A stretch of DNA of 64,000 nucleotides from QAND01 sp003150225 (GTDB lineage Bacteria; Bacillota; Clostridia; Christensenellales; QAND01): contig NZ_CP076563.1 of the NCBI RefSeq assembly GCF_044357945.1, positions 434,001-498,000 on the forward strand. The letters are read 5' to 3'. The notes below the pieces were generated by a model. It was given only the letters and a program-made list of their open reading frames with translations, was not told the DNA's origin and did not search any database. Below, piece by piece: positions 41,867-50,214 of the stretch; positions within the stretch are counted from its first letter, which is position 1, and each line of letters opens with the position of its first letter. Both the position numbers and the translations under genes were made by a program.

Positions 41867-43012
41867 TTAGGATAAACTCTTTCTAATGTATTCCCGAACC
41901 GCTTCATCCATACGGGAAATCTCCGCGAGCGCTGGTTCTGGCCCGCCATGAAAACGGGATAGCGTCCGCTCCACCAAATCAGAAATGCCATAGAATCCAA
42001 TTCGGCCGGCCAGATACGCTTCCACGGCCAAATCATTGGCAGCATTAAAGGCAATGGGCGAAGCTCCTCCCTGACGGCCAGCTTCCATGGCCAGTCCGAG
42101 ACAAGGAAATCGCTCCATATCCGGCCGGAAAAACTCCAGGCTTCCCATGGAAAACAGATCCAGCGGTTCTAGGATTCCCGCCTCCCGCCGGGGATATGTA
42201 AGGGCAAATTGGATGGCCAGTCGCATATCAGTAGGCCCTAGCTGTGCTAGAATAGACCGATCCTCATATTCCACCATGCTGTGGACAATGCTCTGGGGAT
42301 GAACCACCACCTGGATCTGGTCCAACTCCACCGCAAACAGCCATTTTGCTTCCAATACCTCCAGCCCTTTGTTGGCAAGGGTGGCGGAATCGATGGAGAT
42401 CTTACGCCCCATATTCCATTTAGGATGCTTTAACGCCTGTTCCCAGGTAGCGGTTGTCATCTCCCGCCGGCTCCACCGCAAAAACGGTCCACCAGAACAG
42501 GTCAGATGGATTTTCGCGATGTTCTTATCCCGGTTTCCCATAAGGCACTGGTAGATGGCGTTGTGCTCGCTGTCCACCGGTAAAATCTCCACTCCATGGA
42601 TCTGGGCCAGCTCTCGAATGGCTGCCCCTCCACAGACGATGCTCTCCTTGTTGGCTACACAGGTCTGCTTATGAAGGCGGATGGAAGCCGCAAGGGGCGC
42701 CAGTCCGGCAAACCCCACCACCGAAATAAGCGTAATATGAGCATCGCTCTCCTCCACACAACCGCTATGGGCTTCCGAGCCGCCAAGCAACTTTACCCGC
42801 TCTCCCAGATATGCCTTTGCCTCCCGATAGGCGGCTTCATCGGAAATCCCCACCACATGGGGATGGAACTCCTCAATCTGCTGATAGAGCAAGGGAAGAT
42901 TTCCATGGCAGGACAAAGCCGCCACCTGGAATTCCTTCCTTCGATGGCGGATTACATCCAACGCCTGGGTCCCAATAGACCCGGTAGAGCCGATAACGGC
43001 AACCGTCTTCAA
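41867..43012 (-). CDS. dxr: 1-deoxy-D-xylulose 5-phosphate reductoisomerase
   Basis: First committed enzyme of the MEP pathway. 381 residues: NADPH motif GSTGSIGTQALDVI, catalytic LPVDSEHNAIYQC (metal-binding DSEH) and NMGRKISIDSATLANKGLE. Follows cdsA by 9 bases. Confidence 0.97.
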   Translation of the reverse strand: MKTVAVIGSTGSIGTQALDVIRHRRKEFQVAALSCHGNLPLLYQQIEEFHPHVVGISDEAAYREAKAYLGERVKLLGGSEAHSGCVEESDAHITLISVVGFAGLAPLAASIRLHKQTCVANKESIVCGGAAIRELAQIHGVEILPVDSEHNAIYQCLMGNRDKNIAKIHLTCSGGPFLRWSRREMTTATWEQALKHPKWNMGRKISIDSATLANKGLEVLEAKWLFAVELDQIQVVVHPQSIVHSMVEYEDRSILAQLGPTDMRLAIQFALTYPRREAGILEPLDLFSMGSLEFFRPDMERFPCLGLAMEAGRQGGASPIAFNAANDLAVEAYLAGRIGFYGISDLVERTLSRFHGGPEPALAEISRMDEAVREYIRKSLS

Positions 43013-43021
43013 TCCTTCACC

Positions 43022-43831
43022 TCACGCAATTAGGAAAAAGTACAGACAGATAACGGGCGCTACAAACAATACGCTGTCCAACCGGTCCATCAGTCCGCCA
43101 TGATCCATAAAGATGCGGCTGTAATCCTTGATATCGATGGTGCGTTTCACCAAGGACGCCGCAAGATCCCCTATCATTCCGGCAATGGCGCAGATGCCGC
43201 CCAGCAGCACAAAGTCCAACAACGGAATGGCCATACCAAAGATGTTCTGGATAAAATACAGCGCCACCCCGGTAACCAGTCCGCCCAAAACACCGCCCAG
43301 GGCGCCCTCCCAGGATTTTTTTGGGCTGATAACAGGCGCCATCTTATGCTTTCCAAAGGCCATTCCGGTGAAATACGCAAACATATCGGGCATAGAGGCC
43401 ATAAAAATAGCCATTAAGACTCCCATTCGGCAGATGGGGTCGGGCATCAGCGCCAGGCTATATAGCAATGAAGCAAATAGGCCAGGGTATAGCAACACAA
43501 AGACGGAAAAGAGGATCCCCTCAAAATCCAGCTTTCCTTCCAGAATCTTCTGTGCAAAGACCACCATCACCGCCACCAAAAAGGCGGCTACCACTCCAAG
43601 AATGCCCCAGAATCTAGCACCAACCGAGGAGATTATCACATAAAAAACCATGGGCCAGAGCTGAATGGTAGGCGCCAAACGCTTTACCGCCCGGTACATC
43701 TCATACATGGTTCCTGCCATGCATAAGAGGGCTGCAGCCATCAAGACCACTCCGCCCAGGGCCACCACCAGGCCCACCACGGCAGCTAGGATGATTCCAA
43801 CTATAATTCTATTTATCATGGATGCACTCAT
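43022..43831 (-). CDS. cdsA: Phosphatidate cytidylyltransferase CdsA
   Basis: Makes CDP-diacylglycerol from phosphatidate and CTP in the membrane. 269 residues with about seven hydrophobic helices and the CDS signature SLVKRTIDIKDYSRIFMDHGG (about 220-245). The start MSASMIN, 4 bases past the uppS stop, is preferred; a second ATG four codons later is possible. Confidence 0.94.
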   Translation of the reverse strand: MSASMINRIIVGIILAAVVGLVVALGGVVLMAAALLCMAGTMYEMYRAVKRLAPTIQLWPMVFYVIISSVGARFWGILGVVAAFLVAVMVVFAQKILEGKLDFEGILFSVFVLLYPGLFASLLYSLALMPDPICRMGVLMAIFMASMPDMFAYFTGMAFGKHKMAPVISPKKSWEGALGGVLGGLVTGVALYFIQNIFGMAIPLLDFVLLGGICAIAGMIGDLAASLVKRTIDIKDYSRIFMDHGGLMDRLDSVLFVAPVICLYFFLIA

Positions 43832-43835
43832 GCGT

Positions 43836-44591
43836 TTAACCCAATCCGCCAAACCGGCGGTCCCGCCCGGCATACTGCCGAATGGCGTCAAAGTATACAT
43901 CCACCGAAAAATCCGGCCAATGCTGCTCCACAAAGACCAGCTCGGTATAGGCTAGCTGGTACAATAGAAAGTTGCTGATCCGCTGTTCCCCGCTGGTGCG
44001 AATCAAAAGATCTGGGTCGGGCTGTCCAGCGGTATACAGGTGTTCTCCAACAAGGCCCTCATCGATGTCCTCCACCCGAAGCATCCCGCCAGCAACCTCT
44101 TCAGCCATGCGGCGCACTGCAGAAGTAATTTCCTGCCGGCTACCATAATTAAAGGCAATGTTTAAAGTCAGGTTTGGGTTATTCCGGGTTAGATCCTCCG
44201 CCCGCCGCAGCACCCGCAGGATATTGTCTGGAACATTGGTATCCACACCTAAAATCCTGATCCGCACCCCATTTTTATGGAGCTCGTCAATCTCCCGGTG
44301 GAAGTACTCCACCAGCAGGGAAAACAGCGCTTGAATCTCCGGTCGGGGCCGCCTCCAGTTCTCGCTGGAAAAGGCAAATAGCGTTAAATGCTCCACTCCC
44401 ACGTCCTGGCTGGCCTGAACGATATCATGGATGCGTTCCATCCCTGCCCGGTGTCCATCGGCACGGCTTTTGCCCCTGGCTTTTGCCCAGCGGCCATTGC
44501 CGTCCATGATGATAGCAATATGCCGTGGCACCCGTTCCCGCTTAATACCCAGACGCCCTAGCATCTGAGGCTTTAATACAGTATCATTCAA
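43836..44591 (-). CDS. uppS: Isoprenyl transferase (undecaprenyl diphosphate synthase)
   Basis: Cis-prenyltransferase that makes the lipid carrier for wall synthesis. 251 residues; HIAIIMDGNGRWAKARG holds the catalytic Asp (near 29), and RTSGEQRISNFLLYQLAYTELVF the C-terminal signature. A 9-bp inverted repeat (44616-44642) lies in the gap before it. Confidence 0.97.
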   Translation of the reverse strand: MNDTVLKPQMLGRLGIKRERVPRHIAIIMDGNGRWAKARGKSRADGHRAGMERIHDIVQASQDVGVEHLTLFAFSSENWRRPRPEIQALFSLLVEYFHREIDELHKNGVRIRILGVDTNVPDNILRVLRRAEDLTRNNPNLTLNIAFNYGSRQEITSAVRRMAEEVAGGMLRVEDIDEGLVGEHLYTAGQPDPDLLIRTSGEQRISNFLLYQLAYTELVFVEQHWPDFSVDVYFDAIRQYAGRDRRFGGLG

Positions 44592-44615
44592 AGGTTCTAC
44601 CCCTTAATATGACCA

Positions 44616-44642
44616 TTTCCCAAGACGGAATGCCTTGGGAAA
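44616..44642. repeat. Inverted repeat between the small ORF and uppS
   Basis: Perfect arms TTTCCCAAG / CTTGGGAAA with a 9-base loop and no T-run, so not a standard terminator. It may be an mRNA processing or stabilising hairpin. Confidence 0.5.
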
Positions 44643-44644
44643 AG

Positions 44645-44845
44645 TCAGAGTTCTGTTCTGAAGTCACAGTAGGTTAAAATCACCCTGCCCCAATCCAACT
44701 GTGCCCGCACCACGCGGGCATCATCCCCTGGAGCATTGCCCCTGGGATCCCGATAGGAAAGGGAGCAAGCCTCCACCCCTTGGCGGCAGAGCAAATCGGC
44801 AGCGGTTTGGAGCCGAAGTCCCAAATACTCTGGAAGCAAAATCAA
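44645..44845 (-). CDS. Small protein of unknown function, coupled to frr
   Basis: 66 residues with a TTG start that overlaps the frr stop (TTGA), a typical coupling signal; frr's own end supplies the upstream region. The sequence LGLRLQTAADLLCRQGVEACSLSY followed by DARVVRAQLDWGRVILTYCDF faintly recalls a single PASTA unit (hydrophobic-xx-A-xx-L-xxxG ... arg-V-V). No signal peptide. Two cysteines. I do not recognise a named family; a PASTA-like fold is only a guess. Confidence 0.65.
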   Translation of the reverse strand: MILLPEYLGLRLQTAADLLCRQGVEACSLSYRDPRGNAPGDDARVVRAQLDWGRVILTYCDFRTEL

Positions 44846-45399
44846 ACGGACATGATCTCCTTTTCCTTAACGGTAAGGATGCCGTCGATCTCCCGGATGG
44901 TATCGTCGGTAAGCTTTTGGACGTCCTTCTCATAAAGCCGACGATCATCCTCGGTCATGAGGTTGTTCTTTTCCTCTTTGGCCATGGCGTCATTGGCATC
45001 CCGGCGAATGGAGCGAACGGCCACCTTGGCCTCCTCGCCCAGCTTTTTCACCTGCTTCACCAGATCCCGGCGCCGCTCTTCGGTCAGCTCAGGAAATTGC
45101 AAACGGATGATCTTTCCATCGTTGCTGGGGGTGATGCCCAAATCACTCTTCATAATTGCCTTTTCTACGTCCTTCAGCGTGGAAGGATCCCATAAGGTGA
45201 TGGCCAGCAGCCGGGGCTCCGGCGTGGACACATTGGCCATTTGGGGGATGGGCGTGGGCGTTCCATAGTAATCCACCATAATGCGGTCTAAAATCTGGGG
45301 ATTAGCCCGGCCGGCCTTCATGCCGGAGAGCTCCCGCTTCAAAGCCTCGATGGTCTTATTCATACGTTCCCTGGAACGATCCAAAATATCAACGTCCAT
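44842..45399 (-). CDS. frr: Ribosome recycling factor
   Basis: Splits post-termination ribosomes with EF-G. 185 residues with LKRELSGMKAGRANPQILDRIMVDYYGTPTP cut across its hinge and a long helical bundle with EERRRDLVKQVKKLGEEAKVAVRSIRRDAND. AGGAGG precedes the ATG. Confidence 0.98.
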   Translation of the reverse strand: MDVDILDRSRERMNKTIEALKRELSGMKAGRANPQILDRIMVDYYGTPTPIPQMANVSTPEPRLLAITLWDPSTLKDVEKAIMKSDLGITPSNDGKIIRLQFPELTEERRRDLVKQVKKLGEEAKVAVRSIRRDANDAMAKEEKNNLMTEDDRRLYEKDVQKLTDDTIREIDGILTVKEKEIMSV

Positions 45400-45454
45400 A
45401 CCATAACCTCCTTTTTCTACATTTTACTGAAAAACCAGGATAAGATCAAGTAAA

Positions 45455-45495
45455 CCGGATGATTTCCCGGTGAAGGACATGGGAAAATCATCCGG
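45455..45495 (-). terminator. Hairpin between pyrH and frr
   Basis: Long stem CCGGATGATTTTCCC / GGGAAATCATCCGG (14 of 15 paired, 12-base loop), followed on the minus strand by TTTACTTG. Either a partial terminator or an attenuator before frr. Confidence 0.55.
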
Positions 45496-45510
45496 CCTCG
45501 TTAAAACGGC

Positions 45511-46218
45511 TTATCCGTGTACCAACGTCCCAATCTCCTCCCCGCGCGCCGCGCGTACAATAGAGCCTTCCTCCTTCAACGGGAACACCACGATGGGGAT
45601 GTTGTTCTCCATGCAAAGGGCCACTGCAGGAGAATCCATCACCGTCAGCCCCTGGGCCAGAATATCCTTGTAGCTAATATCGCTGAATTTCTTGGCATCC
45701 GGGTTGGTCTTGGGATCACTGTCATATACCCCATCCACGTTCTTAGCCAAAAGGATCACATCGGCTCCCATCTCCGCTGCCCGCAGCGCGGCGGTGGTAT
45801 CGGTGGAGAAAAACGGGTTCCCGGTCCCGCAGGCAAAGATCACAACCCGTCCCTTTTCCAGGTGCCTCGTTGCCCGGCGCCGGATATAGGGTTCAGCGAT
45901 CTGCCGCATCTCAATGGCGGTCTGTACCCGGACATCCGCTCCCTTCTGCTCGATGGCATCCTGAAGGGCCAAGGAATTGATGGTAGTAGCAAGCATGCCC
46001 ATATAGTCGGCGGTGCTTCGATCCATTCCCACACCGCTGCGGCCCCGCCAGATGTTTCCCGCTCCCACCACGATGCATACCTCGCAGCCCAGCCCGGCCA
46101 ACTCGATGATCTGATCCCCGATGCCATTGAGAATCTCAAAATCGATGCCAAACCCCTGGGGACCGGCAAGAGCCTCCCCACTGATCTTGAGGATCACCCG
46201 TTTGTACGCAATTGCCAT
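45511..46218 (-). CDS. pyrH: UMP kinase PyrH
   Basis: Hexameric UMP kinase, allosterically set by GTP and UTP. 235 residues; RVILKISGEALAG is the ATP-binding start, VGAGNIWRG and DRSTADYMGMLAT follow. Start MAIAYKR with AGGAGG upstream. Part of rpsB-tsf-pyrH-frr. Confidence 0.97.
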   Translation of the reverse strand: MAIAYKRVILKISGEALAGPQGFGIDFEILNGIGDQIIELAGLGCEVCIVVGAGNIWRGRSGVGMDRSTADYMGMLATTINSLALQDAIEQKGADVRVQTAIEMRQIAEPYIRRRATRHLEKGRVVIFACGTGNPFFSTDTTAALRAAEMGADVILLAKNVDGVYDSDPKTNPDAKKFSDISYKDILAQGLTVMDSPAVALCMENNIPIVVFPLKEEGSIVRAARGEEIGTLVHG

Positions 46219-46239
46219 TATGATACACCTCCTGAGCAT

Positions 46240-46267
46240 AAAAAAAGGGGGCCGAAACCGGCCCCCT
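46240..46267 (-). terminator. Terminator after tsf
   Basis: GGGGGCCGG-TTT-CGGCCCCC-type hairpin followed on the minus strand by seven T residues; it lies between tsf and pyrH. Confidence 0.92.
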
Positions 46268-46272
46268 CAGGG

Positions 46273-46923
46273 TTACTTACCAGCCTGCTTCATCACTTCA
46301 TCCACGAAGTTGTCTTCCCGTTTCTCTAGGCCTTCGCCCATCTCATAACGGACAAAGCGGCGAACGGAAATATTCTCCCCAATAGAAGCGATGGCCTCCA
46401 TAATCATGCCCTTCACGGTCTTATCGCTATCCTTTACAAAGGGCTGCTCCAGGAGACAGACCTCCTTGTAGTACTTCTCAATGCGGCCCTCTACCATGCG
46501 ATCCACAATCTTCTCGGGTTTGCCCTCGTTGAGCGCCTGGGCCCGAAGGATCTCCTTCTCCTTCTCAATGACGTCGGCGGGAACCTCTTCCTTGCTGACG
46601 TACTGCGGATTGGTCGCGGCAATCTGCATAGCCACATCGTGAACCAGATCCTTGAAGTTATCGGTCTTGGCTACGAAATCGGTTTCGCAGTTGACCTCCA
46701 CCAGGACGCCAATGCGGCCGCCCATGTGGATATAGCTGGCCACCAAGCCCTCAGCGGCAATGCGGCCAGACTTCTTGGCAGCGGCAGCCAAACCCTTTTC
46801 CCGCAGGATTTCGATGGCTTTGTCCATATTTCCATCGGCTTCGGTCAGGGCCCGCTTGCAGTCCATCATACCGGCGCCAGTGCGCTCTCTCAGTTCTTTT
46901 ACGTCATTGGCGGTAATAGCCAT
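46273..46923 (-). CDS. tsf: Elongation factor Ts
   Basis: Nucleotide exchange factor for EF-Tu. 216 residues: UBA-like N-terminus (VKELRERTGAGMMDCKRAL), core with EVNCETDFVAKTDNF, and a short C-terminal half, the compact Firmicutes form. Start MAITAND with GAGGAGG. Confidence 0.97.
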   Translation of the reverse strand: MAITANDVKELRERTGAGMMDCKRALTEADGNMDKAIEILREKGLAAAAKKSGRIAAEGLVASYIHMGGRIGVLVEVNCETDFVAKTDNFKDLVHDVAMQIAATNPQYVSKEEVPADVIEKEKEILRAQALNEGKPEKIVDRMVEGRIEKYYKEVCLLEQPFVKDSDKTVKGMIMEAIASIGENISVRRFVRYEMGEGLEKREDNFVDEVMKQAGK

Positions 46924-46941
46924 ACTCCATCTCCTCCTCAA

Positions 46942-47748
46942 TTATTCAGCAGGGGCCGCTTCGGCCTCAGCAGGCGCAACCTCGGCACTGTCAATTTCCG
47001 CAATAGCCGTTTCCTCAGCCTGTTCCTCAGTCAACTCGGCAGGAGCGGGCTCCTCCTCCATCTGCTCGCCCTGGCGGCCTTCGATAACAGCATCAGCCAT
47101 CTTGCCGGCGATGAGCTTTACCGCACGGATGGCGTCGTCATTGCCAGGAATGGGATAATCGATCTCGTCGGGATCACAGTTGGTATCCACGATAGCGATG
47201 ATCGGGATCCCCAGGTTCCGGGCCTCAGCCACGGCAATACGCTCCTTCTTGGGATCCACCACAAAAAGAGCGGAAGGCAGGTTGCGCATCTCCTTGATGC
47301 CGCCCAGGTTCTTCTCCAACTTTTCCCGCTCCAGATTCAGCTTGATGACTTCCTTCTTGGTCATGAGGTCAAAGTCGCCGTTTTTCTCCATGGCATTGAT
47401 GCGGTTCAAACGGTTGATGCTGCCCCGGATGGTCTTAAAGTTGGTAAGCATGCCGCCCAGCCAGCGGTTGTTTACATAGAACATGCCGCAGCGCTTGGCT
47501 TCCATTTCCACGCTTTCACGAGCCTGCTTCTTGGTGCCCACAAACAGGATGGAGCCGCCCTTTTCCGCCACATCACGGGCAAAGAGATAGGCTTCCTCCA
47601 CCTTCTTGACGGTCTTCTGGAGATCAATGATATAGATCCCATTCCGCTCGGCAAAGATATAGCGTGCCATTTTGGGGTTCCAACGACGGGTCTGGTGCCC
47701 AAAATGCACGCCAGCTTCTAACAGTTGTTTCATGGAAATAACAGACAT
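46942..47748 (-). CDS. rpsB: 30S ribosomal protein S2
   Basis: 268 residues. Core starts MSVISMKQLLEAGVHFGHQTRRWNPKM, and runs to about 228; the last 40 residues form an acidic Ala/Glu/Pro tail (EEPAPAELTEEQAEE...), longer than the usual S2 end. In E. coli S2 is the docking site of S1. AGGAGG precedes the start. Confidence 0.97.
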   Translation of the reverse strand: MSVISMKQLLEAGVHFGHQTRRWNPKMARYIFAERNGIYIIDLQKTVKKVEEAYLFARDVAEKGGSILFVGTKKQARESVEMEAKRCGMFYVNNRWLGGMLTNFKTIRGSINRLNRINAMEKNGDFDLMTKKEVIKLNLEREKLEKNLGGIKEMRNLPSALFVVDPKKERIAVAEARNLGIPIIAIVDTNCDPDEIDYPIPGNDDAIRAVKLIAGKMADAVIEGRQGEQMEEEPAPAELTEEQAEETAIAEIDSAEVAPAEAEAAPAE

Positions 47749-47837
47749 AACAAAACTCCTCCTTGTTTTTCCTCCCCGTGGACGCTCATACCAATGGCAC
47801 AAGGATTTTATCCATGGGTGTGTTTTTCCGAATATGG

Positions 47838-47866
47838 ATTATACCATAGGATGCCTTTCCACGCAA
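47838..47866 (-). promoter_or_regulatory. Promoter of rpsB-tsf
   Basis: Minus-strand TTGCGT (47866-47861), 17-base spacer ending TGG, TATAAT (47843-47838). The leader of about 80 bases is where S2 autoregulation would act. Confidence 0.78.
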
Positions 47867-47875
47867 GGGAAAATC

Positions 47876-48151
47876 CTACTGGATCAAACCATAGCTCAAG
47901 CCCAGTCCCTGAAGAATCAGTTCCTGTAACTTAGGCGTGGTCTGAGCCAGGGAAAACATGCGCTGGCCTTGCGCGTCCTCCTGGCTTTCCAGCACCAGCA
48001 CCTCTTCGCCAATACCAGGCTCCGAGGAACGCAGCACTAGATATTCCACCCCCTCCAGGGCAAACGCGGCATAGGGGAAGTATTCCGTTCGGTTTCCCTC
48101 TCCATCGATGATGGTAGCCATCAGTTCGTTTCTATCGTTGATCCCAAACAT
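47876..48151 (-). CDS. DUF1292 (YrzB-like) protein
   Basis: 91 residues. The family is small, acidic and usually encoded after ruvX in Firmicutes; function unknown. Here the core is NELMATIIDGEGNRTEYFPYAAFALEGVEYLVLRS and EVLVLESQEDAQGQRMF. It follows ruvX by 4 bases. Confidence 0.88.
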   Translation of the reverse strand: MFGINDRNELMATIIDGEGNRTEYFPYAAFALEGVEYLVLRSSEPGIGEEVLVLESQEDAQGQRMFSLAQTTPKLQELILQGLGLSYGLIQ

Positions 48152-48155
48152 AGCG

Positions 48156-48569
48156 TCAACACCTCGCGTCGATATAGGCCTGTAGGATCAGTTGGGCAGC
48201 CAGCATATCCACCACATTTTTTCGTTTTTTCCGGGATACATCTGCCGAAATCAAAACCCGGTTGGCCTGGGCGCTGGTGAGGCGCTCATCGAAGTAGTCC
48301 TGTTCCACAGGGCACCGAATGGATAACGCTTCCCCAAATGCCCGAACCTTCTCGCAGGCGGGTCCCTGGGTGCCGTTCATATTGATGGGAAGCCCCAGAA
48401 CCACCCGCTCCGCCGAGAGTTCTCTCACCCGGTCCGCGATATATGCGCAATCCTGGTCCAAGTCTCCGGTCCGGCGGTATGTCTCCACCCCCGAAGCGAT
48501 GATCTCCCGCTCATCGCAAACCGCAATTCCGATGCGCACATCTCCAATATCCAATCCAACCATTCTCAT
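48156..48569 (-). CDS. ruvX: Holliday junction resolvase-like RuvX/YqgF
   Basis: 137 residues, RNase H-like fold. MVGLDIGDVRIGIAVCDE holds the first Asp; LGLPINMNGTQGP and DYFDERLTSAQANRVL the others. In E. coli YqgF is needed for 16S rRNA 5'-end processing, so resolvase activity is not certain. Four bases after the aldo/keto reductase gene. Confidence 0.94.
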   Translation of the reverse strand: MRMVGLDIGDVRIGIAVCDEREIIASGVETYRRTGDLDQDCAYIADRVRELSAERVVLGLPINMNGTQGPACEKVRAFGEALSIRCPVEQDYFDERLTSAQANRVLISADVSRKKRKNVVDMLAAQLILQAYIDARC

Positions 48570-48573
48570 ATCG

Positions 48574-49515
48574 TCAATACACCTTTATGCAAAATTCCGG
48601 ACATTCTTTGGCGCAGTAGCCGCAAAGAACACAACGTTCCTGATCCACCTTGGCCCGTCCATCCTCCACCCGGATAGCCCTCTGCTTACACCGGGCAGCA
48701 CAGGCCCCGCATCCCACACACCAATCGGCGATGTGAAGCCTTCGCGCCTGTCCATGGGTTTTAATGAACAGATCCTCCTGGGGGTTTCCGTTAAAATAAG
48801 CCAGGTTGCAGTCCACCTCCAGAGCATTCTGCATTCCAAGAGGGATGCAATCCACATCCTCCAGTCCCGCCACATAGTCAAGCGCTTCTCGGGCACCGCC
48901 CGAGAGGTGCCCGCCCCCCAGAGGCTTCATGGCGGTAATCCCCTTTCCCGCCTGCTTCGCCTCCCGGATCACGGAAAGCATGTCCAGCAAAGACCCATCC
49001 ATAATGCCGTATCCCTTCCAATTCAGGGGAACGCTGAGCACATCCACCTGGGGCATCTTTGCAACAGCGGCGGCACAGCCCACAAAATGGGTGGAAACTC
49101 CTACCGCCTTGATAACGCCCTTTTCCTTCAGAGCCAGATAATAGTCCAGCGCCTCCCGATGTCCCCGCAGCGTATGAACGCTTTCCTGCTCATGAAGCAT
49201 CATCACATCGATTTGATTTCTGCCCAATGCATTCATGGCTCGGCCAACGCTTTCAGCCGCCCAAGCCCGGTCGTAGGCATAGGACTTGGTCATCACCACA
49301 ACGTCGGGAAAAAAGCGAATCCCCTCCCGGATATGGCCATAATTCTCGTAATACTCCGCGGTATCCAAGCAAGTTACCCCGCCCGAAAAAGCCTGTGCCA
49401 TGAGCCTTCCCCCCTGGAGATAGGAAAGGCCCTTTTGCAAAGGGCCTACGGTAAGCGTACCAAAACATAGACGGGATACTAAAATACCGCTCTTTCCCAG
49501 CTTCCGGTATTCCAT
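48574..49515 (-). CDS. Aldo/keto reductase with ferredoxin domain
   Basis: 313 residues. AKR barrel (about 1-255) starting MEYRKLGKSGILVSRLCFGT with catalytic DTAEYYENYG (Tyr) and VMMLHEQES, then a dicluster 4Fe-4S domain (CVGCGACAARCKQRAI and CVLCGYCAKECPEF, about 265-313). Such fusions occur in anaerobes and may couple aldehyde/ketone reduction to ferredoxin; substrate unknown. It interrupts the usual ireB-ruvX adjacency, one base after ireB. Confidence 0.92.
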   Translation of the reverse strand: MEYRKLGKSGILVSRLCFGTLTVGPLQKGLSYLQGGRLMAQAFSGGVTCLDTAEYYENYGHIREGIRFFPDVVVMTKSYAYDRAWAAESVGRAMNALGRNQIDVMMLHEQESVHTLRGHREALDYYLALKEKGVIKAVGVSTHFVGCAAAVAKMPQVDVLSVPLNWKGYGIMDGSLLDMLSVIREAKQAGKGITAMKPLGGGHLSGGAREALDYVAGLEDVDCIPLGMQNALEVDCNLAYFNGNPQEDLFIKTHGQARRLHIADWCVGCGACAARCKQRAIRVEDGRAKVDQERCVLCGYCAKECPEFCIKVY

Positions 49516-49516
49516 C

Positions 49517-49768
49517 TTACATATGTTTGTTCTGAATATAGTAGGTAATGATTTCCTCCAAAAGCTCATCCCGCTCCAAGCGGCAGATGAGGGAACGCGC
49601 GTCCCCATAGCTGGTGATATAGGTGGGATCGCCCGAGATGATATAACCCACCAGTTGGTTGATGGGATCATAGCCCTTGGCCTGAAGGGCGCTATACACC
49701 CGCGCAATGATGGAAGCGGGCGTATCCGTCTGTTCCTTAATGGGAGAGAAAGCCACGGTTTTATCCAT
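49517..49768 (-). CDS. ireB: IreB-family regulatory phosphoprotein
   Basis: 83 residues (UPF0297). In Enterococcus IreB is phosphorylated by the PASTA kinase IreK and affects cephalosporin resistance. Pattern: PASIIARVYSALQAKGYDPINQLVGYIISGDPTYIT. Start MDKTVAF. The usual upstream neighbour alaS is absent; a 192-base gap with one terminator lies there. Confidence 0.93.
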   Translation of the reverse strand: MDKTVAFSPIKEQTDTPASIIARVYSALQAKGYDPINQLVGYIISGDPTYITSYGDARSLICRLERDELLEEIITYYIQNKHM

Positions 49769-49912
49769 ATCGGTCACCTCTTGCACATATTATACCTTAC
49801 ACACGGGGGTTTGACAAACGCATTTCCCATAAGAATCCGTGATGTATTTCTTAAGAAAAAGAAAAGCGCACCGTCCCTAGAAAACTATATGGTTTTCACC
49901 GCCCATCCATGC

Positions 49913-49955
49913 CAAAAGGAAAAGGACGGAAGTGAAACGTCCACCCCCGTCCTTT
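49913..49955 (-). terminator. Terminator after the 50-residue gene
   Basis: Stem GGACGG..GGTG / TCAC..CCGTCC with a short internal loop, followed on the minus strand by TTTTCCTTTT. It also separates this gene from ireB. Confidence 0.8.
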
Positions 49956-49960
49956 GGCCT

Positions 49961-50113
49961 TTAGAGATCGATCCCCATGCGATGCGCCTGGCGTTTCATC
50001 TTGCGGCCCATACGCTTCATGTTTCGCGAGGAAAGATCGCCGTGCATGGCCATGGTTGCCACAGCACCGATGACGCTGCCGGCGGCAACGCCAATCAACA
50101 TCGAAGTCTTCAT
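49961..50113 (-). CDS. Small 50-residue protein, possible membrane anchor
   Basis: Below the length usually scanned. MKTSMLIGVAAGSVIGAVATMA is a Gly-rich hydrophobic helix of YtxH or DUF3918 style; the rest (SRNMKRMGRKMKRQAHRM) is strongly basic. GAAAGGGG lies upstream with spacing of about 9, and a terminator follows. It resembles small stress- or envelope-linked proteins, but the function is unknown. Confidence 0.7.
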   Translation of the reverse strand: MKTSMLIGVAAGSVIGAVATMAMHGDLSSRNMKRMGRKMKRQAHRMGIDL

Positions 50114-50214
50114 ATGTACATTCGCCCCTTTCGACACAGATTCGTTATTATTCTGTCCCGATTCCGCGGTTTCATGGGGATGGAAGCCTGGAAACCCTGG
50201 AGCGATTTTCCAAT

